Under the pieces are notes generated by a model. That model did not search any database. It was not told the origin of the DNA and was given only the letters and a program-made list of their open reading frames with translations. The position numbers were made by a program, and so were the translations under genes. A stretch of 64,000 nt of DNA, taken from NCBI RefSeq assembly GCF_004795055.1, contig NZ_SSBJ01000012.1, positions 62,001 through 126,000 of the forward strand, in the 5' to 3' direction. Below, piece after piece: positions 1-9,158 of this stretch; the first letter of the stretch is position 1, and each line of letters begins with the position of its first letter. The stretch comes from Streptomyces sp. A1136 (GTDB lineage Bacteria; Actinomycetota; Actinomycetes; Streptomycetales; Streptomycetaceae).

Positions 1-601
1 CGACCGACACCGCGTGGTCCGCGAAGCGCTCGTAGTAGCGGCCCAACAGCGTCACGTCGACCGCCGTCTCGATGCCGTGCTTCCAGCGGTCGTCCATCAG
101 GTGCTGGAAGAGCGTGCGGTGCAGGTGGTCCATCTCGTCGTCGTCCTGCTCCAGCTGGAGCGCCAGGTCCACGTCCTTGGTGATGATGACCTCGGCCGCC
201 TTCGCCATCAGGCGCTGCGCCAGCTGCCCCATCTCCAGGATGGTGGCGTGCAGGTCCCGCGGCACCGCCGTGTCCGGGAAGCGCAGTCGTGCCAGCTTCG
301 CCACGTGCTGCGCCAGGTCGCCGGAGCGCTCCAGGTCGGCGCTCATGCGCAGGGAGGTCACGACGATGCGCAGATCGGTGGCGACGGGCTGCTGCCGGGC
401 GAGCAGCGCGATGGCGCGGGCCTCCAAGTCGTGCTGGAGGTCGTCGACCTTCTGGTCGGCGGCGATGACGCTCTCCGCCAGCTTCAGGTCGGCGTCGAGC
501 ATGGACGTGGTGGCCCGCCCGATCGCGGAACCGACGAGCCGGGCCATCTCGACCAGGCTTTCTCCGATCGAGTCCAGTTCCTCGTGGTACGCGTCGCGCA
601 T
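1..601 (-). CDS. phoU: Phosphate transport system regulatory protein PhoU (partial, cut by window start)
   Basis: PhoU is a cytoplasmic three-helix-bundle repeat protein that keeps the phosphate two-component system off when phosphate is plentiful. The first 200 residues are present; the C-terminus lies beyond the window. The N-terminus reads MRDAYHEELDSIGESLVEMA, and PhoU repeat signatures follow (ATDLRIVVTSLRMSADLERS, then DQ-type helices with QLEQDDDEMDHLHR). The ATG at 601 is preceded by AGAGAGGGA. It is divergent from phoR-phoP, the usual streptomycete arrangement. Identification is firm; only the missing end is unseen. Confidence 0.93.
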   Translation of the reverse strand, partial: MRDAYHEELDSIGESLVEMARLVGSAIGRATTSMLDADLKLAESVIAADQKVDDLQHDLEARAIALLARQQPVATDLRIVVTSLRMSADLERSGDLAQHVAKLARLRFPDTAVPRDLHATILEMGQLAQRLMAKAAEVIITKDVDLALQLEQDDDEMDHLHRTLFQHLMDDRWKHGIETAVDVTLLGRYYERFADHAVSV

Positions 602-764
602 TGGTGTCCCTCTCTTGCCTGCTCTGCCTGCTCGCTACTGCTTACCGCTCGCTCTTTCGGCGCTGTGACGCGCTCGGGCGGCCGCGTGGGCTTCCGGCCC
701 CACGTCAACACGGTGGGCCGTGAACGCGTCCGACTCCGGCACCCCAAGTGAATCAGCCCCGTCC

Positions 765-797
765 CCAGGGTGAACTCTGGGCGACGAGTGTTCGAGC
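765..797. promoter_or_regulatory. Candidate PHO box (PhoP operator)
   Basis: Read on the minus strand, 775 to 765 gives GTTCACCCTGG, which fits the published 11-base PhoP direct-repeat unit G(G/T)TCAYYYR(G/C)G at 10 of 11 positions. The next unit upstream (786 to 776) fits at 8 of 11, and a third (797 to 787) is degenerate at 6 of 11. The site lies in the 247-bp gap between divergent phoU and phoR-phoP, where autoregulation by PhoP is expected. The position is seen; function is inferred. Confidence 0.6.
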
Positions 798-848
798 TGC
801 CACCCGAACGGCTGTGGAAGTGTCATCGCGCCTGCTTAACCTGGATGC

Positions 849-2138
849 ATGGACGTGAACGCGGCGGTCGCCGCAGCTGCAGCGATCGCCGGTTTGTGCA
901 CCGGTGTGATCGCGATGCTGGCGTTCCGCTGGAGCGAGCGCGACCAGGCCCGCCCCACCCGGAGCTCCATGCGCCCCGACATCAACGCGGTGCTCCCGCC
1001 CGGAGTGGACACCGTCCTCTCCGTGCTCCGCTCCTCCGCCGTCGTGCTCGACGAGGGGGACGCGGTCGTCAAGGCCAGCTCGGCGGCGTACGCCCTCGGT
1101 CTGGTCCGCGGCGGCAAGCTCGCGGTGGAGCCCATGCTCCACATGGCCCGCGACACCCGCCGGGACGGCGAGATACGCCAGATCGAACTGGACCTGCCCC
1201 GGCGCGGCACCGGCCGCGGCGAGGCCCTGGCCGTCTCCGCCCGCGTCGCGCCGCTCGGCTCGCGCCTGGTGCTGCTGCTCGTCGAGGACCTGACCGAGGC
1301 GCGCCGGATCGAGGCGGTCCGCCGCGACTTCGTCGCCAACGTCTCGCACGAGCTGAAGACCCCGGTCGGGGCGATCTCCCTGCTCTCCGAGGCCGTCATG
1401 GACGCCAGTGACGACCCGGAGGCCGTGAGCCGCTTCGCCGGCCGCATGCAGATCGAGGCCACCCGCCTGATCAACCTCGTGCAGGAGCTCATCGACCTCT
1501 CCCGGGTACAGAACGACGACCCGCTGGAGGACGCCGAGCCGGTACGGGTGGACACCCTGGTGGCGGAGGCCATCGACCGCTGCCGCCACACCGCGACCTC
1601 CAAGCAGATCACCATGGCCGCCGGCGGCACCGCCGACCTGCGGGTGTGGGGCAACCGCGGCCAGCTCGCGGCGGCCCTCGGAAACCTCGTGGAGAACGCG
1701 GTCAACTACAGCCCGGCCCGTACCCGCGTCGGCATCGCCGCGCGCCGGGTGACCGCGCCGCGAGGAGATCTGATCGAGATAGCCGTGACCGACCAGGGCA
1801 TCGGCATCCCGGAAAAGGACCGCGAGCGCATCTTCGAGCGTTTCTACCGGGTCGACCCCGCCCGCTCCCGTGCCACGGGAGGAACCGGGCTGGGGCTGGC
1901 CATCGTGAAGCACGTGGCGGCCTCGCACGGCGGAGAGGTGTCGGTGTGGAGCTCGGAGGGCCAGGGCTCCACCTTCACCCTGCGCCTTCCCGAGGCGGGC
2001 GCCCCCGCCCCGGGGGCGGCGCCCCCCACCGACCCGGCCGGCAGCCCGTCCGTCGAACCTGCCACCGCCTCCGCCACCACCGCCCGACCCCCGCTCGACT
2101 CAGAAACAGCCATCCCTGCCCCGGAGGTCCTTCCGTGA
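849..2138 (+). CDS. phoR: Phosphate sensor histidine kinase PhoR (SenX3-like)
   Basis: This is the membrane histidine kinase that phosphorylates PhoP under phosphate starvation. One N-terminal membrane segment (about residues 5-26) is followed by a short PAS-like region. The HisKA box has SHELKTP with phospho-acceptor His167. An ATPase domain follows, with N-box NLVENAVNYS, G1 DQGIGIP and G2 GGTGLGL. A Pro/Ala/Thr-rich tail of about 45 residues extends beyond the ATPase domain. The stop overlaps the phoP start by four bases (GTGA), so the pair is translationally coupled. Length (429 aa) is normal for the SenX3/PhoR class. Confidence 0.93.
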   Translation: MDVNAAVAAAAAIAGLCTGVIAMLAFRWSERDQARPTRSSMRPDINAVLPPGVDTVLSVLRSSAVVLDEGDAVVKASSAAYALGLVRGGKLAVEPMLHMARDTRRDGEIRQIELDLPRRGTGRGEALAVSARVAPLGSRLVLLLVEDLTEARRIEAVRRDFVANVSHELKTPVGAISLLSEAVMDASDDPEAVSRFAGRMQIEATRLINLVQELIDLSRVQNDDPLEDAEPVRVDTLVAEAIDRCRHTATSKQITMAAGGTADLRVWGNRGQLAAALGNLVENAVNYSPARTRVGIAARRVTAPRGDLIEIAVTDQGIGIPEKDRERIFERFYRVDPARSRATGGTGLGLAIVKHVAASHGGEVSVWSSEGQGSTFTLRLPEAGAPAPGAAPPTDPAGSPSVEPATASATTARPPLDSETAIPAPEVLP

Positions 2139-2815
2139 CCCGAGTGCTCGTCGTCGAGGATGAGGAATCCTTCAGCGACGCCCTGTCCTACATGCTCCGC
2201 AAGGAGGGCTTCGAGGTCGCGATCGCCGCGACCGGCCCCGACGGGCTTGACGAGTTCGAGCGCAACGGCGCCGACCTCGTCCTCCTCGACCTGATGCTCC
2301 CCGGCCTGCCCGGCACGGAAGTCTGCCGCCAACTGCGCGGCCGCTCCAACGTCCCGGTGATCATGGTGACCGCCAAGGACAGCGAAATCGACAAGGTCGT
2401 CGGCCTGGAGATAGGAGCCGACGACTACGTGACCAAGCCCTTCTCCTCGCGGGAGCTGGTCGCCCGCATCCGCGCGGTCCTGCGTCGCCGCGGAGAGCCG
2501 GAGGAGGTCACCCCGGCGGCCCTGGAGGCCGGCCCCGTCCGGATGGACGTGGACCGGCACGTGGTCACCGTCGCCGGCGGGAAGGTGGACCTCCCGCTCA
2601 AGGAGTTCGACCTGCTGGAGATGCTGCTGCGCAACGCGGGCCGGGTCCTGACCCGTATGCAGCTGATCGACCGGGTGTGGGGCGCCGACTACGTCGGTGA
2701 CACCAAGACCCTCGACGTGCACGTCAAGCGCCTGCGCGCCAAGATCGAACCGGACCCGGGCGCACCGCGTTACCTGGTCACGGTCCGCGGCCTCGGCTAC
2801 AAGTTCGAGCCGTAG
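2135..2815 (+). CDS. phoP: Phosphate response regulator PhoP (OmpR family)
   Basis: Response regulator of 226 aa that activates phosphate-scavenging genes and represses others by binding PHO boxes. The receiver domain has the acidic pocket E8/D9/E10, phospho-acceptor Asp52 (LLDLMLPG), Thr79 and Lys101. A winged-helix DNA-binding domain of the OmpR class follows (VDLPLKEFDLLEMLLRNAGR, then VHVKRLRAKIE and the RGLGYKFEP end). The GTG start at 2135 has GGAGG upstream and overlaps the phoR stop. A strong hairpin terminator follows. Confidence 0.95.
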   Translation: MTRVLVVEDEESFSDALSYMLRKEGFEVAIAATGPDGLDEFERNGADLVLLDLMLPGLPGTEVCRQLRGRSNVPVIMVTAKDSEIDKVVGLEIGADDYVTKPFSSRELVARIRAVLRRRGEPEEVTPAALEAGPVRMDVDRHVVTVAGGKVDLPLKEFDLLEMLLRNAGRVLTRMQLIDRVWGADYVGDTKTLDVHVKRLRAKIEPDPGAPRYLVTVRGLGYKFEP

Positions 2816-2851
2816 ACCGCACCGGCGCTCGCCGCCCAACCGGGCGCTCCA

Positions 2852-2896
2852 CACGGGAAGGGCCCCCATCCGCAGCGGATGGGGGCCCTTCCCGTG
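2852..2896. terminator. Bidirectional hairpin terminator
   Basis: A perfect 21-bp stem (2852-2872 with 2876-2896) closes a 3-base loop. It lies between convergent phoP and the lipoprotein gene and can serve both. There is no long U-tract, as is usual in high-G+C actinobacteria. Confidence 0.9.
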
Positions 2897-2918
2897 GTAC
2901 GTGGTGTTCCCGCGGGTC

Positions 2919-3587
2919 TCAGTGACCGGCGGCGTGCGAGGCCGAACCCGAGGGGGTGCCGGACGGGGCTGCCGACGCGGCGCCCGAGGGGGTGCCGGCG
3001 GGCGCGCCGGACGGGGTCCCGGACGGGCTGCCCGAGGGGCTCGCGCCGGCCGCGCCGGGGGCGGGGGCCGGGGCCTCGGTCGGGCCGAAGGCGGCGTACA
3101 TGCCCGCGCCGGGGACGACGTAGGCGCCGAGCCTCACGTCGCCCGTGTCGCTCAGCTGGAAGACGACCTGCTGCACGTTGCCGTCCTGAACGGCCTCGCG
3201 GCCGCCCTCGACCACGGCGGAGGCGTTGCCCTTGCCGCCCAGCACCAGGGAGCCGCCGGCGGGGACGACGACCTTGCCCGAGCCCTCGGCCGGCTTCACC
3301 GTCACCTTGGTCTTGCCACCCGCGAGGGTGATGCCCTCAAGGGTCTGGGGGCTGCTGCCGCCGTTGAAGACGGTCGCGGAGATGGCGGCCGGGCCCTTCT
3401 TGTCCTTCGTGCTCGGGGTGATCACGAGCGCGTTCTGGATCTTGATGTCGCCCTTGGTGACGGCGGCGTTGTCCGGCTTGATCTCCAGAGTCTGCGCGTC
3501 ACTGCCCGCAGCGCATGCGGAGAGCGAAGCGATCGAGAACACGATGGCGGTAGCGGCGAGAGCGCCGCGTCGAAGGCTGCGGCTCAC
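2919..3587 (-). CDS. Secreted lipoprotein, DUF461/copper-chaperone-like
   Basis: A 222-aa exported lipoprotein. The signal peptide ends in a lipobox LSAC (lipid-bearing Cys at residue 25). The mature part, about residues 30-165, is a beta-rich domain that resembles streptomycete DUF461 proteins, a group distantly like PCuAC copper chaperones. I do not see a clear Met/His copper-binding motif, so a metal role is unproven. The last 50 residues are low-complexity Ala/Pro/Ser/Gly repeats (PSGTPSGAPAG type), probably a flexible wall-spanning tail. It is transcribed towards phoP and shares that gene's terminator. Confidence 0.75.
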   Translation of the reverse strand: MSRSLRRGALAATAIVFSIASLSACAAGSDAQTLEIKPDNAAVTKGDIKIQNALVITPSTKDKKGPAAISATVFNGGSSPQTLEGITLAGGKTKVTVKPAEGSGKVVVPAGGSLVLGGKGNASAVVEGGREAVQDGNVQQVVFQLSDTGDVRLGAYVVPGAGMYAAFGPTEAPAPAPGAAGASPSGSPSGTPSGAPAGTPSGAASAAPSGTPSGSASHAAGH

Positions 3588-4280
3588 GGCGGCGGCAACT
3601 CCTTGGACGTACGGACGGAAGGTGGACGACCCCAGCTCGCGCTGGGGGAGGTGCCCCGTCGGACGGCTGAGGTAAAGCCGCCCTAAGGGTGTGTCAGCGC
3701 GCTTAGGTTACCGAGCCGCCGCCCCGCCCCCGCACCCGACCCTCCGCAGTGCCCGGGCCGCCCTGTACGGGTCCTCGCGATCACCGCGAGATCCGTCCAC
3801 GATCACTCGCGGCGTCCGCCCGCGATCACCAGGACGACGGCCCCCTCCGCCCGACGATCTCGCATTCCCCATATCCCGCGAAGATCGCCGGGGTCGCGGT
3901 TGGCGTGCGGTTCGGACGCCGTTCGCCGATCGCTTTCCGGATTCCCCCGAACGCCATCCGATGATCAATTCGAGGATTGGGCCGGAACCGCTCCGTACAG
4001 GCGCCCGCCAGTCGAACGGAGTAGTTCGGTTTCCGGCCTTCGAACCCGGCAAAACGGGACGTACGTCACACCGAACGGCGCGTCCCCCAGGTGTAGCGTG
4101 GTCGTTTCGTCCGGTCCGCACAGCGCCTCCGACCTGCGAATACCCCCTTCCGGAAGCCCTTCGCAGCACGTACGTGTCGCTGTTGTCAAGCCCCGAGATG
4201 TGCCCTGACCTGCGAAAACGCCATTCATAACAGTCAGTTCTCGTGTTACCCTGGATAGCCACGGAAGGGGTACCTGTCAC
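3588..4280. other. 693-bp intergenic region upstream of carD
   Basis: No credible gene is seen. The region separates the divergent lipoprotein and carD genes. It contains three copies of CGATCAC at 3778, 3800 and 3823, spaced 22-23 bp (about two helical turns), which could be a repeated protein-binding site. The carD ribosome binding site GAAGGGG is at the right edge. I could not assign the carD promoter with confidence. Confidence 0.5.
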
Positions 4281-4763
4281 ATGACGTTCAAGGTTGGCGA
4301 CACCGTGGTCTATCCCCATCACGGGGCCGCGCTGATCGAGGCCATTGAGACTCGTCAGATCAAAGGCGTGGACAAGACCTACTTGGTGCTCAAGGTCGCC
4401 CAGGGCGACCTGACGGTTCGTGTGCCTGCGGACAATGCGGAGTTCGTCGGCGTTCGCGACGTAGTCGGCCAGGACGGGCTGGACCGGGTCTTCGAGGTGC
4501 TCCGCGCACCGTATGCAGAAGAGCCGACGAACTGGTCCCGGCGCTACAAGGCAAATCTGGAGAAGCTCGCTTCTGGCGACGTCATCAAGGTCGCGGAAGT
4601 CGTGCGTGACCTGTGGCGCCGTGAGCGCGAGCGCGGGCTTTCCGCGGGCGAGAAGCGCATGCTCGCGAAGGCGCGCCAGATCCTGGTGAGCGAGCTCGCG
4701 CTCGCCGAGAACACCAACGAGGACAAGGCCGAGGCCCTCCTCGACGAGGTCCTCGCGTCCTGA
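4281..4763 (+). CDS. carD: CarD/CdnL-type RNA polymerase-binding transcription regulator
   Basis: Essential actinobacterial regulator that binds the RNA polymerase beta subunit and stabilises open complexes, notably at rRNA promoters. The 160-aa protein has the N-terminal RNA-polymerase interaction domain ([13 protein letters not shown] at the start) and a basic helical C-terminal domain. Trp85 sits in [11 protein letters not shown], the position of the DNA-wedging Trp85 of the mycobacterial protein. GAAGGGG lies upstream of the ATG. It precedes ispD as in other streptomycetes but is separated by a 363-bp gap holding a tandem repeat. Confidence 0.95.
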   Translation: MTFKVGDTVVYPHHGAALIEAIETRQIKGVDKTYLVLKVAQGDLTVRVPADNAEFVGVRDVVGQDGLDRVFEVLRAPYAEEPTNWSRRYKANLEKLASGDVIKVAEVVRDLWRRERERGLSAGEKRMLAKARQILVSELALAENTNEDKAEALLDEVLAS

Positions 4764-5126
4764 CGCGAGAACCCCTACGCGACGAGCCGGAGGGATCCGC
4801 TCCACAGATCCCGTCGTGCAGGCCCTTCGCAGACAGTTGTGCCGCGGTGCCCGATGACAAGGAGACTTGTTGCCGGGCGCTGCGGCATGTCTGTCCCCAT
4901 ATATGTCTTTCGCGCTCGCGCCTCCGCGCTCTCGCGCGCATCGCACGTGTCACGCAATCGCACGTGTCACGCAATCGCACGTGTCACGCAGGCCGCACGT
5001 GTCACACCGGGTCCGGGCAGCCGACTCGACCGGTCGTCACGGAAGGGGCGAGGGCGGCGCACCCGGAGTCACGTTCAACGCCATACCCATGTCGGCCGAA
5101 GTCACAAACCTGGCTCGGAGCTACTG
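4764..5126. other. 363-bp carD-ispD intergenic region
   Basis: No gene of its own is supported. An open frame continuous with ispD runs back to 4839, but it translates the tandem repeat into low-quality sequence. The well-placed GGAG (5117-5120) before the ATG at 5127 supports the shorter ispD. The only notable structure is the 17-bp tandem repeat listed separately. Confidence 0.6.
4941..5008. repeat. Four tandem 17-bp repeats with a CACGTG core
   Basis: Four head-to-tail units start at 4941, 4958, 4975 and 4992. The first two are identical (TCGCACGTGTCACGCAA), the third differs at the last base, and the fourth keeps CGCACGTGTCAC. Each contains the palindromic hexamer CACGTG followed by TCAC. 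The phasing (17 bp) and position upstream of ispD suggest a multi-site operator or a slipped-strand expansion. Confidence 0.9.
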
Positions 5127-5873
5127 ATGTCTGACGAATCGCGCCCCCACCGCACCGCCGCCGTCATCCCGGCCGCCGGGCGGGGGGTGCGCCTGGGCCC
5201 CGGCGCCCCCAAGGCTCTGCGGGCCCTCGGCGGGACGCCGATGCTGATCCACGCCGTCCGCGCCATGGCCCGCTCCCGGGCGGTGTCCCTCGTCGTGGTC
5301 GTCGCCCCCTCCGACGGAGCGGCCGAGGTGCGCCGCCTGCTGGACGAGCACCCGCTGCCGGAGCGGACCGAGATCCTCGTCGTACCGGGTCGCGAGACCC
5401 GCCAAGGGTCCGTGCGCGCGGGCCTGGAGGCGCTCCCGGCGGACGTCACCTGCGTGCTCATCCACGACGCGGCGCGCCCGCTGGTCCCCGTAGAGACCGT
5501 CGACGCCGTCGTGGAAGCGGTCCGCGACGGCGCGCCCGCCGTGGTGCCCGCGCTGCCGTTGGCCGACACCGTCAAGGAGGTCGAGCCCGGCAAGCCCGGC
5601 GAGCCGGAGCCCGTCGTCGCCACTCCGGAGCGGGCGCGGCTGCGCGCCGTCCAGACCCCGCAGGGCTTCGACCTCGCCACGCTGCGCCGCGCGCACGAGA
5701 AGTTCGCCGTCAACGGCGAAGGCGCCACGGACGACGCCGGAATGGTGGAACGCCTCGGCGTCACCGTCGTGGCGGTCCCCGGCCACGAAGAGGCCTTCAA
5801 GGTGACCCGTCCGCTCGACCTGGTCCTCGCCGAGGCCGTACTCGCCCGCAGGAGGGCCACCGATGCCTACTGA
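5127..5873 (+). CDS. ispD: 2-C-methyl-D-erythritol 4-phosphate cytidylyltransferase
   Basis: Third step of the MEP isoprenoid pathway: joins MEP and CTP to give CDP-methylerythritol. The 248-aa protein has the nucleotide-binding start [14 protein letters not shown] with the catalytic Arg/Lys region GAPKAL, then HDAARPLV and VQTPQGFD, all typical of IspD. The ATG at 5127 has GGAG seven bases upstream. The 3' end overlaps ispF by 11 bp, so the two consecutive-pathway enzymes are coupled. Confidence 0.95.
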   Translation: MSDESRPHRTAAVIPAAGRGVRLGPGAPKALRALGGTPMLIHAVRAMARSRAVSLVVVVAPSDGAAEVRRLLDEHPLPERTEILVVPGRETRQGSVRAGLEALPADVTCVLIHDAARPLVPVETVDAVVEAVRDGAPAVVPALPLADTVKEVEPGKPGEPEPVVATPERARLRAVQTPQGFDLATLRRAHEKFAVNGEGATDDAGMVERLGVTVVAVPGHEEAFKVTRPLDLVLAEAVLARRRATDAY

Positions 5874-6423
5874 CCCCACCGGCCCTGCCGACGCCAGCCC
5901 CGCCGGCCCCACCGGTCACGACGCCGGAGCCGCCGCCGCCCCGCCGATGCCGCTCGTCGGCATCGGCACCGACGTGCACGCCTTCGAGGCCGGGCGCGAA
6001 CTGTGGTGCGCCGGCCTGCTGTGGGAGGGCGAGGACGGCCTCGCCGGACACTCCGACGGCGACGTCGCCGCGCACGCCGCCTGTGACGCCCTCTTCTCGG
6101 CCGCCGGTGTCGGCGACCTCGGCGCGCACTTCGGGACCTCCCGCCCCGAGTGGTCCGGTGCCGCGGGCGTCACGCTCCTCGCGGAGGCCGCGCGTATCGT
6201 CCGGGCCGAGGGCTTCGAGATCGGCAACGTCGCCATCCAGGTGATCGGCGTACGCCCGAAGATCGGCAAGCGGCGCGAGGAAGCGCAGAAGGCGCTCACG
6301 GCCGCCGCCGGCGCCCCCGTTTCCGTCTCCGGCACCACCACCGACGGTCTCGGTCTCACCGGCCGGGCCGAAGGCCTCGCCGCCATCGCCACGGCCCTCG
6401 TCTACCGGACGAACCGGACCTAG
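5863..6423 (+). CDS. ispF: 2-C-methyl-D-erythritol 2,4-cyclodiphosphate synthase
   Basis: Fifth step of the MEP pathway: cyclises CDP-ME 2-phosphate and releases CMP. Metal ligands are visible in GTDVHAF (Asp38, His40) and [11 protein letters not shown] (His71); VIGVRPKIG and [13 protein letters not shown] are the usual trimer-interface and C-terminal motifs. The start at 5863 has AGGAGGG upstream and gives an N-terminal extension of roughly 30 residues rich in Pro/Ala before the conserved core. An internal ATG at 5947 lacks a ribosome binding site. Confidence 0.94.
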   Translation: MPTDPTGPADASPAGPTGHDAGAAAAPPMPLVGIGTDVHAFEAGRELWCAGLLWEGEDGLAGHSDGDVAAHAACDALFSAAGVGDLGAHFGTSRPEWSGAAGVTLLAEAARIVRAEGFEIGNVAIQVIGVRPKIGKRREEAQKALTAAAGAPVSVSGTTTDGLGLTGRAEGLAAIATALVYRTNRT

Positions 6424-6466
6424 CGGCCCCCGGCGGGCCCTACGGCGACCCCGCCGCGACAACAAA

Positions 6467-6502
6467 CAGTGCCCCGCGTCCCCGAACGGTCGCGGGGCAC
6501 TG
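6467..6502 (+). terminator. Hairpin terminator after ispF
   Basis: A perfect 12-bp stem (6467-6478 with 6491-6502) closes a 12-base loop between ispF and cysS. It probably ends the ispD-ispF transcript. The cysS -10 element begins 13 bases downstream. Confidence 0.75.
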
Positions 6503-6514
6503 CTACGGGCCCAC

Positions 6515-6520
6515 TACCCT
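6515..6520 (+). promoter_or_regulatory. Candidate -10 element for leaderless cysS mRNA
   Basis: TACCCT fits the TANNNT actinobacterial -10 pattern and ends seven bases before the GTG start. Transcription would then begin at the start codon itself. No Shine-Dalgarno sequence is present. Confidence 0.55.
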
Positions 6521-6527
6521 GGATGCC

Positions 6528-7928
6528 GTGACTATTCGCCTGTACGACACCAGCGCCCGGCAGATCCGCGACTTCACCCCGGTCACCCCGGGCTGTGTCT
6601 CGATCTACCTGTGCGGCGCCACGGTGCAGGCCGCCCCGCACATCGGGCACGTCCGCTCATACCTGAACTTCGACATCATGCGCCGCTGGTTCAGCTACCG
6701 CGGCTACGACGTCACCTTCATCCGCAACGTGACGGACATCGACGACAAGATCATCACCAAGTCGGTCGAGCAGGGCCGCCCCTGGTGGTCCATCGGCTAC
6801 GACAACGAGCGCGCCTTCAACGACGGCTACGAAGCCCTGGGCTGCCTCCCGCCCACCTACGAGCCCCGCGCCACCGGCCACGTGCCGGAGATGATCGAGA
6901 TGATGCGCGTCCTGATCGAGCGCGGTCACGCCTACGCGGCCGACGGCAGCGTCTACTTCGACGTGCGCTCCTTCCCCGGCTACCTGTCCCTGTCGAACCA
7001 GACCATCGACGACCTGCGCCAGCCCTCCGAGGACGGCATCACCGGCAAGCGGGACCCGCGCGACTTCGCCATGTGGAAGGCGTCCAAGCCGGGCGAGCCC
7101 GACTGGGAGACCCCCTGGGGCCGCGGCCGTCCCGGCTGGCACCTGGAGTGCTCCGCGATGGCGCACAAGTACCTGGGCAGCGTCTTCGACATCCACGGCG
7201 GCGGCCTGGACCTGATCTTCCCGCACCACGAGAACGAGATCGCCCAGGCGAAGGCCTTCGGCGACGAGTTCGCGCGGTACTGGGTCCACAACGCGTGGGT
7301 CACCATGTCCGGCGAGAAGATGTCCAAGTCCCTCGGGAACTCGGTGCTCGTCTCCGAGATGGTCAAGCAGTGGCGTCCGATCGTCCTGCGCTACTACCTC
7401 GGCACCCCGCACTACCGCTCGATGATCGAGTACAGCGAGGAGGCGCTGCGCGAGGCGGAGTCCGCCTTCGCGCGCATCGAGGGCTTCTGCCAGCGCGTGA
7501 TCGAGAAGGCCGGCGGCCCCGTCGAGCCGGCCGCCGAAGTGCCGCCCGCCTTCGCCGAGGTCATGGACGACGACCTGGGCGTGCCGCAGGCGCTCGCGAT
7601 CGTGCACACGGCGGTCCGGCAGGGCAACAGCGCCCTCGCCGCCGACGACAAGGACGCGGCCATCGCACGCCTGTCCGAGGTACGGGCCATGCTGGGCGTC
7701 CTCGGCCTGGACCCGCTCGACCCGTCCTGGGTCGGCGAGGCCGATCGCGGCGAGGACCTCCACGGCGCCGTGGACACCCTGGTGCGCCTGGTCCTGGAAC
7801 AGCGCGAAGCCGCCCGTGCCCGCAAGGACTGGGCCACCGCGGACGCGATCCGCGACCAGCTCCAGCAGTCCGGCCTGGTCATCGAGGACGGTCCCACGGG
7901 ACCCCGCTGGACGCTCGGCCCCCGCTGA
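6528..7928 (+). CDS. cysS: Cysteinyl-tRNA synthetase
   Basis: Charges tRNA-Cys; class Ia synthetase of 466 aa, normal length. Cys29 (YLCGAT) begins the zinc site, HIGH is at residues 38-41, the WHLECS zinc-ligand region and [10 protein letters not shown] follow, and [10 protein letters not shown] is the KMSKS loop. The helical anticodon domain closes the protein. The GTG at 6528 gives the family N-terminus ([16 protein letters not shown]). A TACCCT box at 6515 suggests a leaderless transcript. Confidence 0.96.
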   Translation: MTIRLYDTSARQIRDFTPVTPGCVSIYLCGATVQAAPHIGHVRSYLNFDIMRRWFSYRGYDVTFIRNVTDIDDKIITKSVEQGRPWWSIGYDNERAFNDGYEALGCLPPTYEPRATGHVPEMIEMMRVLIERGHAYAADGSVYFDVRSFPGYLSLSNQTIDDLRQPSEDGITGKRDPRDFAMWKASKPGEPDWETPWGRGRPGWHLECSAMAHKYLGSVFDIHGGGLDLIFPHHENEIAQAKAFGDEFARYWVHNAWVTMSGEKMSKSLGNSVLVSEMVKQWRPIVLRYYLGTPHYRSMIEYSEEALREAESAFARIEGFCQRVIEKAGGPVEPAAEVPPAFAEVMDDDLGVPQALAIVHTAVRQGNSALAADDKDAAIARLSEVRAMLGVLGLDPLDPSWVGEADRGEDLHGAVDTLVRLVLEQREAARARKDWATADAIRDQLQQSGLVIEDGPTGPRWTLGPR

Positions 7929-7949
7929 GCCCACCGGAGCAGTCCCGCT

Positions 7950-7975
7950 GTGCCGCCCGGCGTCCCGGGCGGCAC
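7950..7975 (+). terminator. Hairpin terminator after cysS
   Basis: Perfect 11-bp stem (7950-7960 with 7965-7975) with a 4-base loop, followed by the mixed sequence ACTCTTCAT. It separates cysS from rlmB. Confidence 0.75.
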
Positions 7976-8023
7976 ACTCTTCATACGTACACACCGCAGC
8001 ACCAACGAAAACAGGTAGAGGTC

Positions 8024-8995
8024 ATGGCCGGGAACAGCCAGCGCAGGAACCGCCGCACGTCCAACAAGAAGGGCGCTACGGTCGGCAGCGGTGGCCAGCG
8101 GCGCAAGGGCCTGGAAGGCAAGGGCCCCACGCCCAAGGCCGAGGACCGCAAGAAGCACAAGGCGAACCGCATCAGCAACGCCATGGCCCGCCAGGCCGCC
8201 AAGCGCCGCCCCGCCCCCCGCCGCGGCGGCCCCAAGGGCACCAGCGAGATGGTCGTCGGCCGCAACCCGGTCTTCGAGGCGCTGCGCGACGGCGTCCCGG
8301 CCACCACCCTCTACGTCCAGCAGTTCATCGACAACGACGAGCGCGTGCGCGAGGCCCTCCAGCTCGCCGCCCAGCGCGGCAACATCAACCTGATGGAAGC
8401 CCCGCGCCCCGAGCTCGACCGCATGACCAACGGGCTCAACCACCAGGGCCTGGTCCTCCAGGTCCCGCCGTACGAGTACGCGCACCCCGAGGACCTCACC
8501 ACCGCCGCCTACGACAACGGCGAGGACCCGCTGATCGTCGCCCTCGACGGTGTCACCGACCCGCGCAACCTCGGCGCGATCGTCCGCTCCGTCTCCGCCT
8601 TCGGCGGTCACGGCGTGGTCATCCCCGAGCGCCGCGCCGCCGGTATGACCGCCGGTGCCTGGAAGACCTCCGCCGGCACCGCCGCGCGTACGCCGGTCTC
8701 CCGCGTCACCAACCTGACCCGCGCCCTCCAGGACTACAAGAAGGCCGGCATCGCCATCGTCGGTCTCGCCGCCGAAGGCGAGCACACCGTCAACGACCTG
8801 CCGGCGCTCGCCGGTCCGGTCGTCATCGTCGTCGGCTCCGAGGGCAAGGGCCTCGGCCGCCTCGTCGGCGAGAACTGCGACTACCTCGTCCGCATCCCGA
8901 TGCCGGGCGGCGCCGAGTCGCTGAACGCCGGTGTCGCCGCGGGCGTCGTGCTGTACGAGGCCGCCCGCCGCCGCGCCGAGGCGCCGCGCACCTGA
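8024..8995 (+). CDS. rlmB: 23S rRNA 2'-O-methyltransferase (SpoU/TrmH family, RlmB-like)
   Basis: SPOUT-fold methyltransferase predicted to 2'-O-methylate a 23S rRNA guanosine with SAM. The first 70 or so residues are a basic, Lys/Arg-rich RNA-binding tail. The substrate-binding domain starts at [13 protein letters not shown]. SpoU motifs 1 ([11 protein letters not shown]), 2 ([15 protein letters not shown]) and 3 ([20 protein letters not shown]) are complete, so the trefoil knot and SAM pocket should form. It has 323 aa with a weak AGGTAGAGG site upstream. The exact modified nucleotide is not provable from sequence. Confidence 0.9.
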   Translation: MAGNSQRRNRRTSNKKGATVGSGGQRRKGLEGKGPTPKAEDRKKHKANRISNAMARQAAKRRPAPRRGGPKGTSEMVVGRNPVFEALRDGVPATTLYVQQFIDNDERVREALQLAAQRGNINLMEAPRPELDRMTNGLNHQGLVLQVPPYEYAHPEDLTTAAYDNGEDPLIVALDGVTDPRNLGAIVRSVSAFGGHGVVIPERRAAGMTAGAWKTSAGTAARTPVSRVTNLTRALQDYKKAGIAIVGLAAEGEHTVNDLPALAGPVVIVVGSEGKGLGRLVGENCDYLVRIPMPGGAESLNAGVAAGVVLYEAARRRAEAPRT

Positions 8996-9060
8996 TCGCC
9001 CGGCCCGTCCGGCCCACTCCCTTGATCCGGTTGGCCCAGGGAGCGTGACCCGTGAGCGTG

Positions 9061-9087
9061 TCACCCCGCCCCGTCCGGGCGGGGTGA
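9061..9087 (+). terminator. Hairpin terminator after rlmB
   Basis: Perfect 11-bp stem (9061-9071 with 9077-9087) and a 5-base loop, followed by CTTGATCTTGAC. Confidence 0.75.
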
Positions 9088-9158
9088 CTTGATCTTGACG
9101 GGTCTCGGACACATCCCTGCTGTCAAGGCAGTGTCCTTATCACTCGTCACTCGGTTAG

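Noticed and set aside
14..751. Plus-strand open frame of 245 codons opposite phoU
   Set aside because: It is antisense to a well-supported phoU reading frame and has a shadow-type composition.
4941..5008. CRISPR array
   Set aside because: Units are contiguous 17-bp tandem repeats with no spacers, and there are no cas genes.
4839..5126. N-terminal extension of ispD through the tandem repeat
   Set aside because: The extension translates repeats, matches nothing in IspD, and a good ribosome binding site lies directly before the ATG at 5127.
9095..9127. CTTGAC...GTCAAG inverted repeat upstream of the DoxX-like gene as an operator
   Set aside because: The arms are only 6 bp with a 22-bp gap, which is too weak to support without conservation data.
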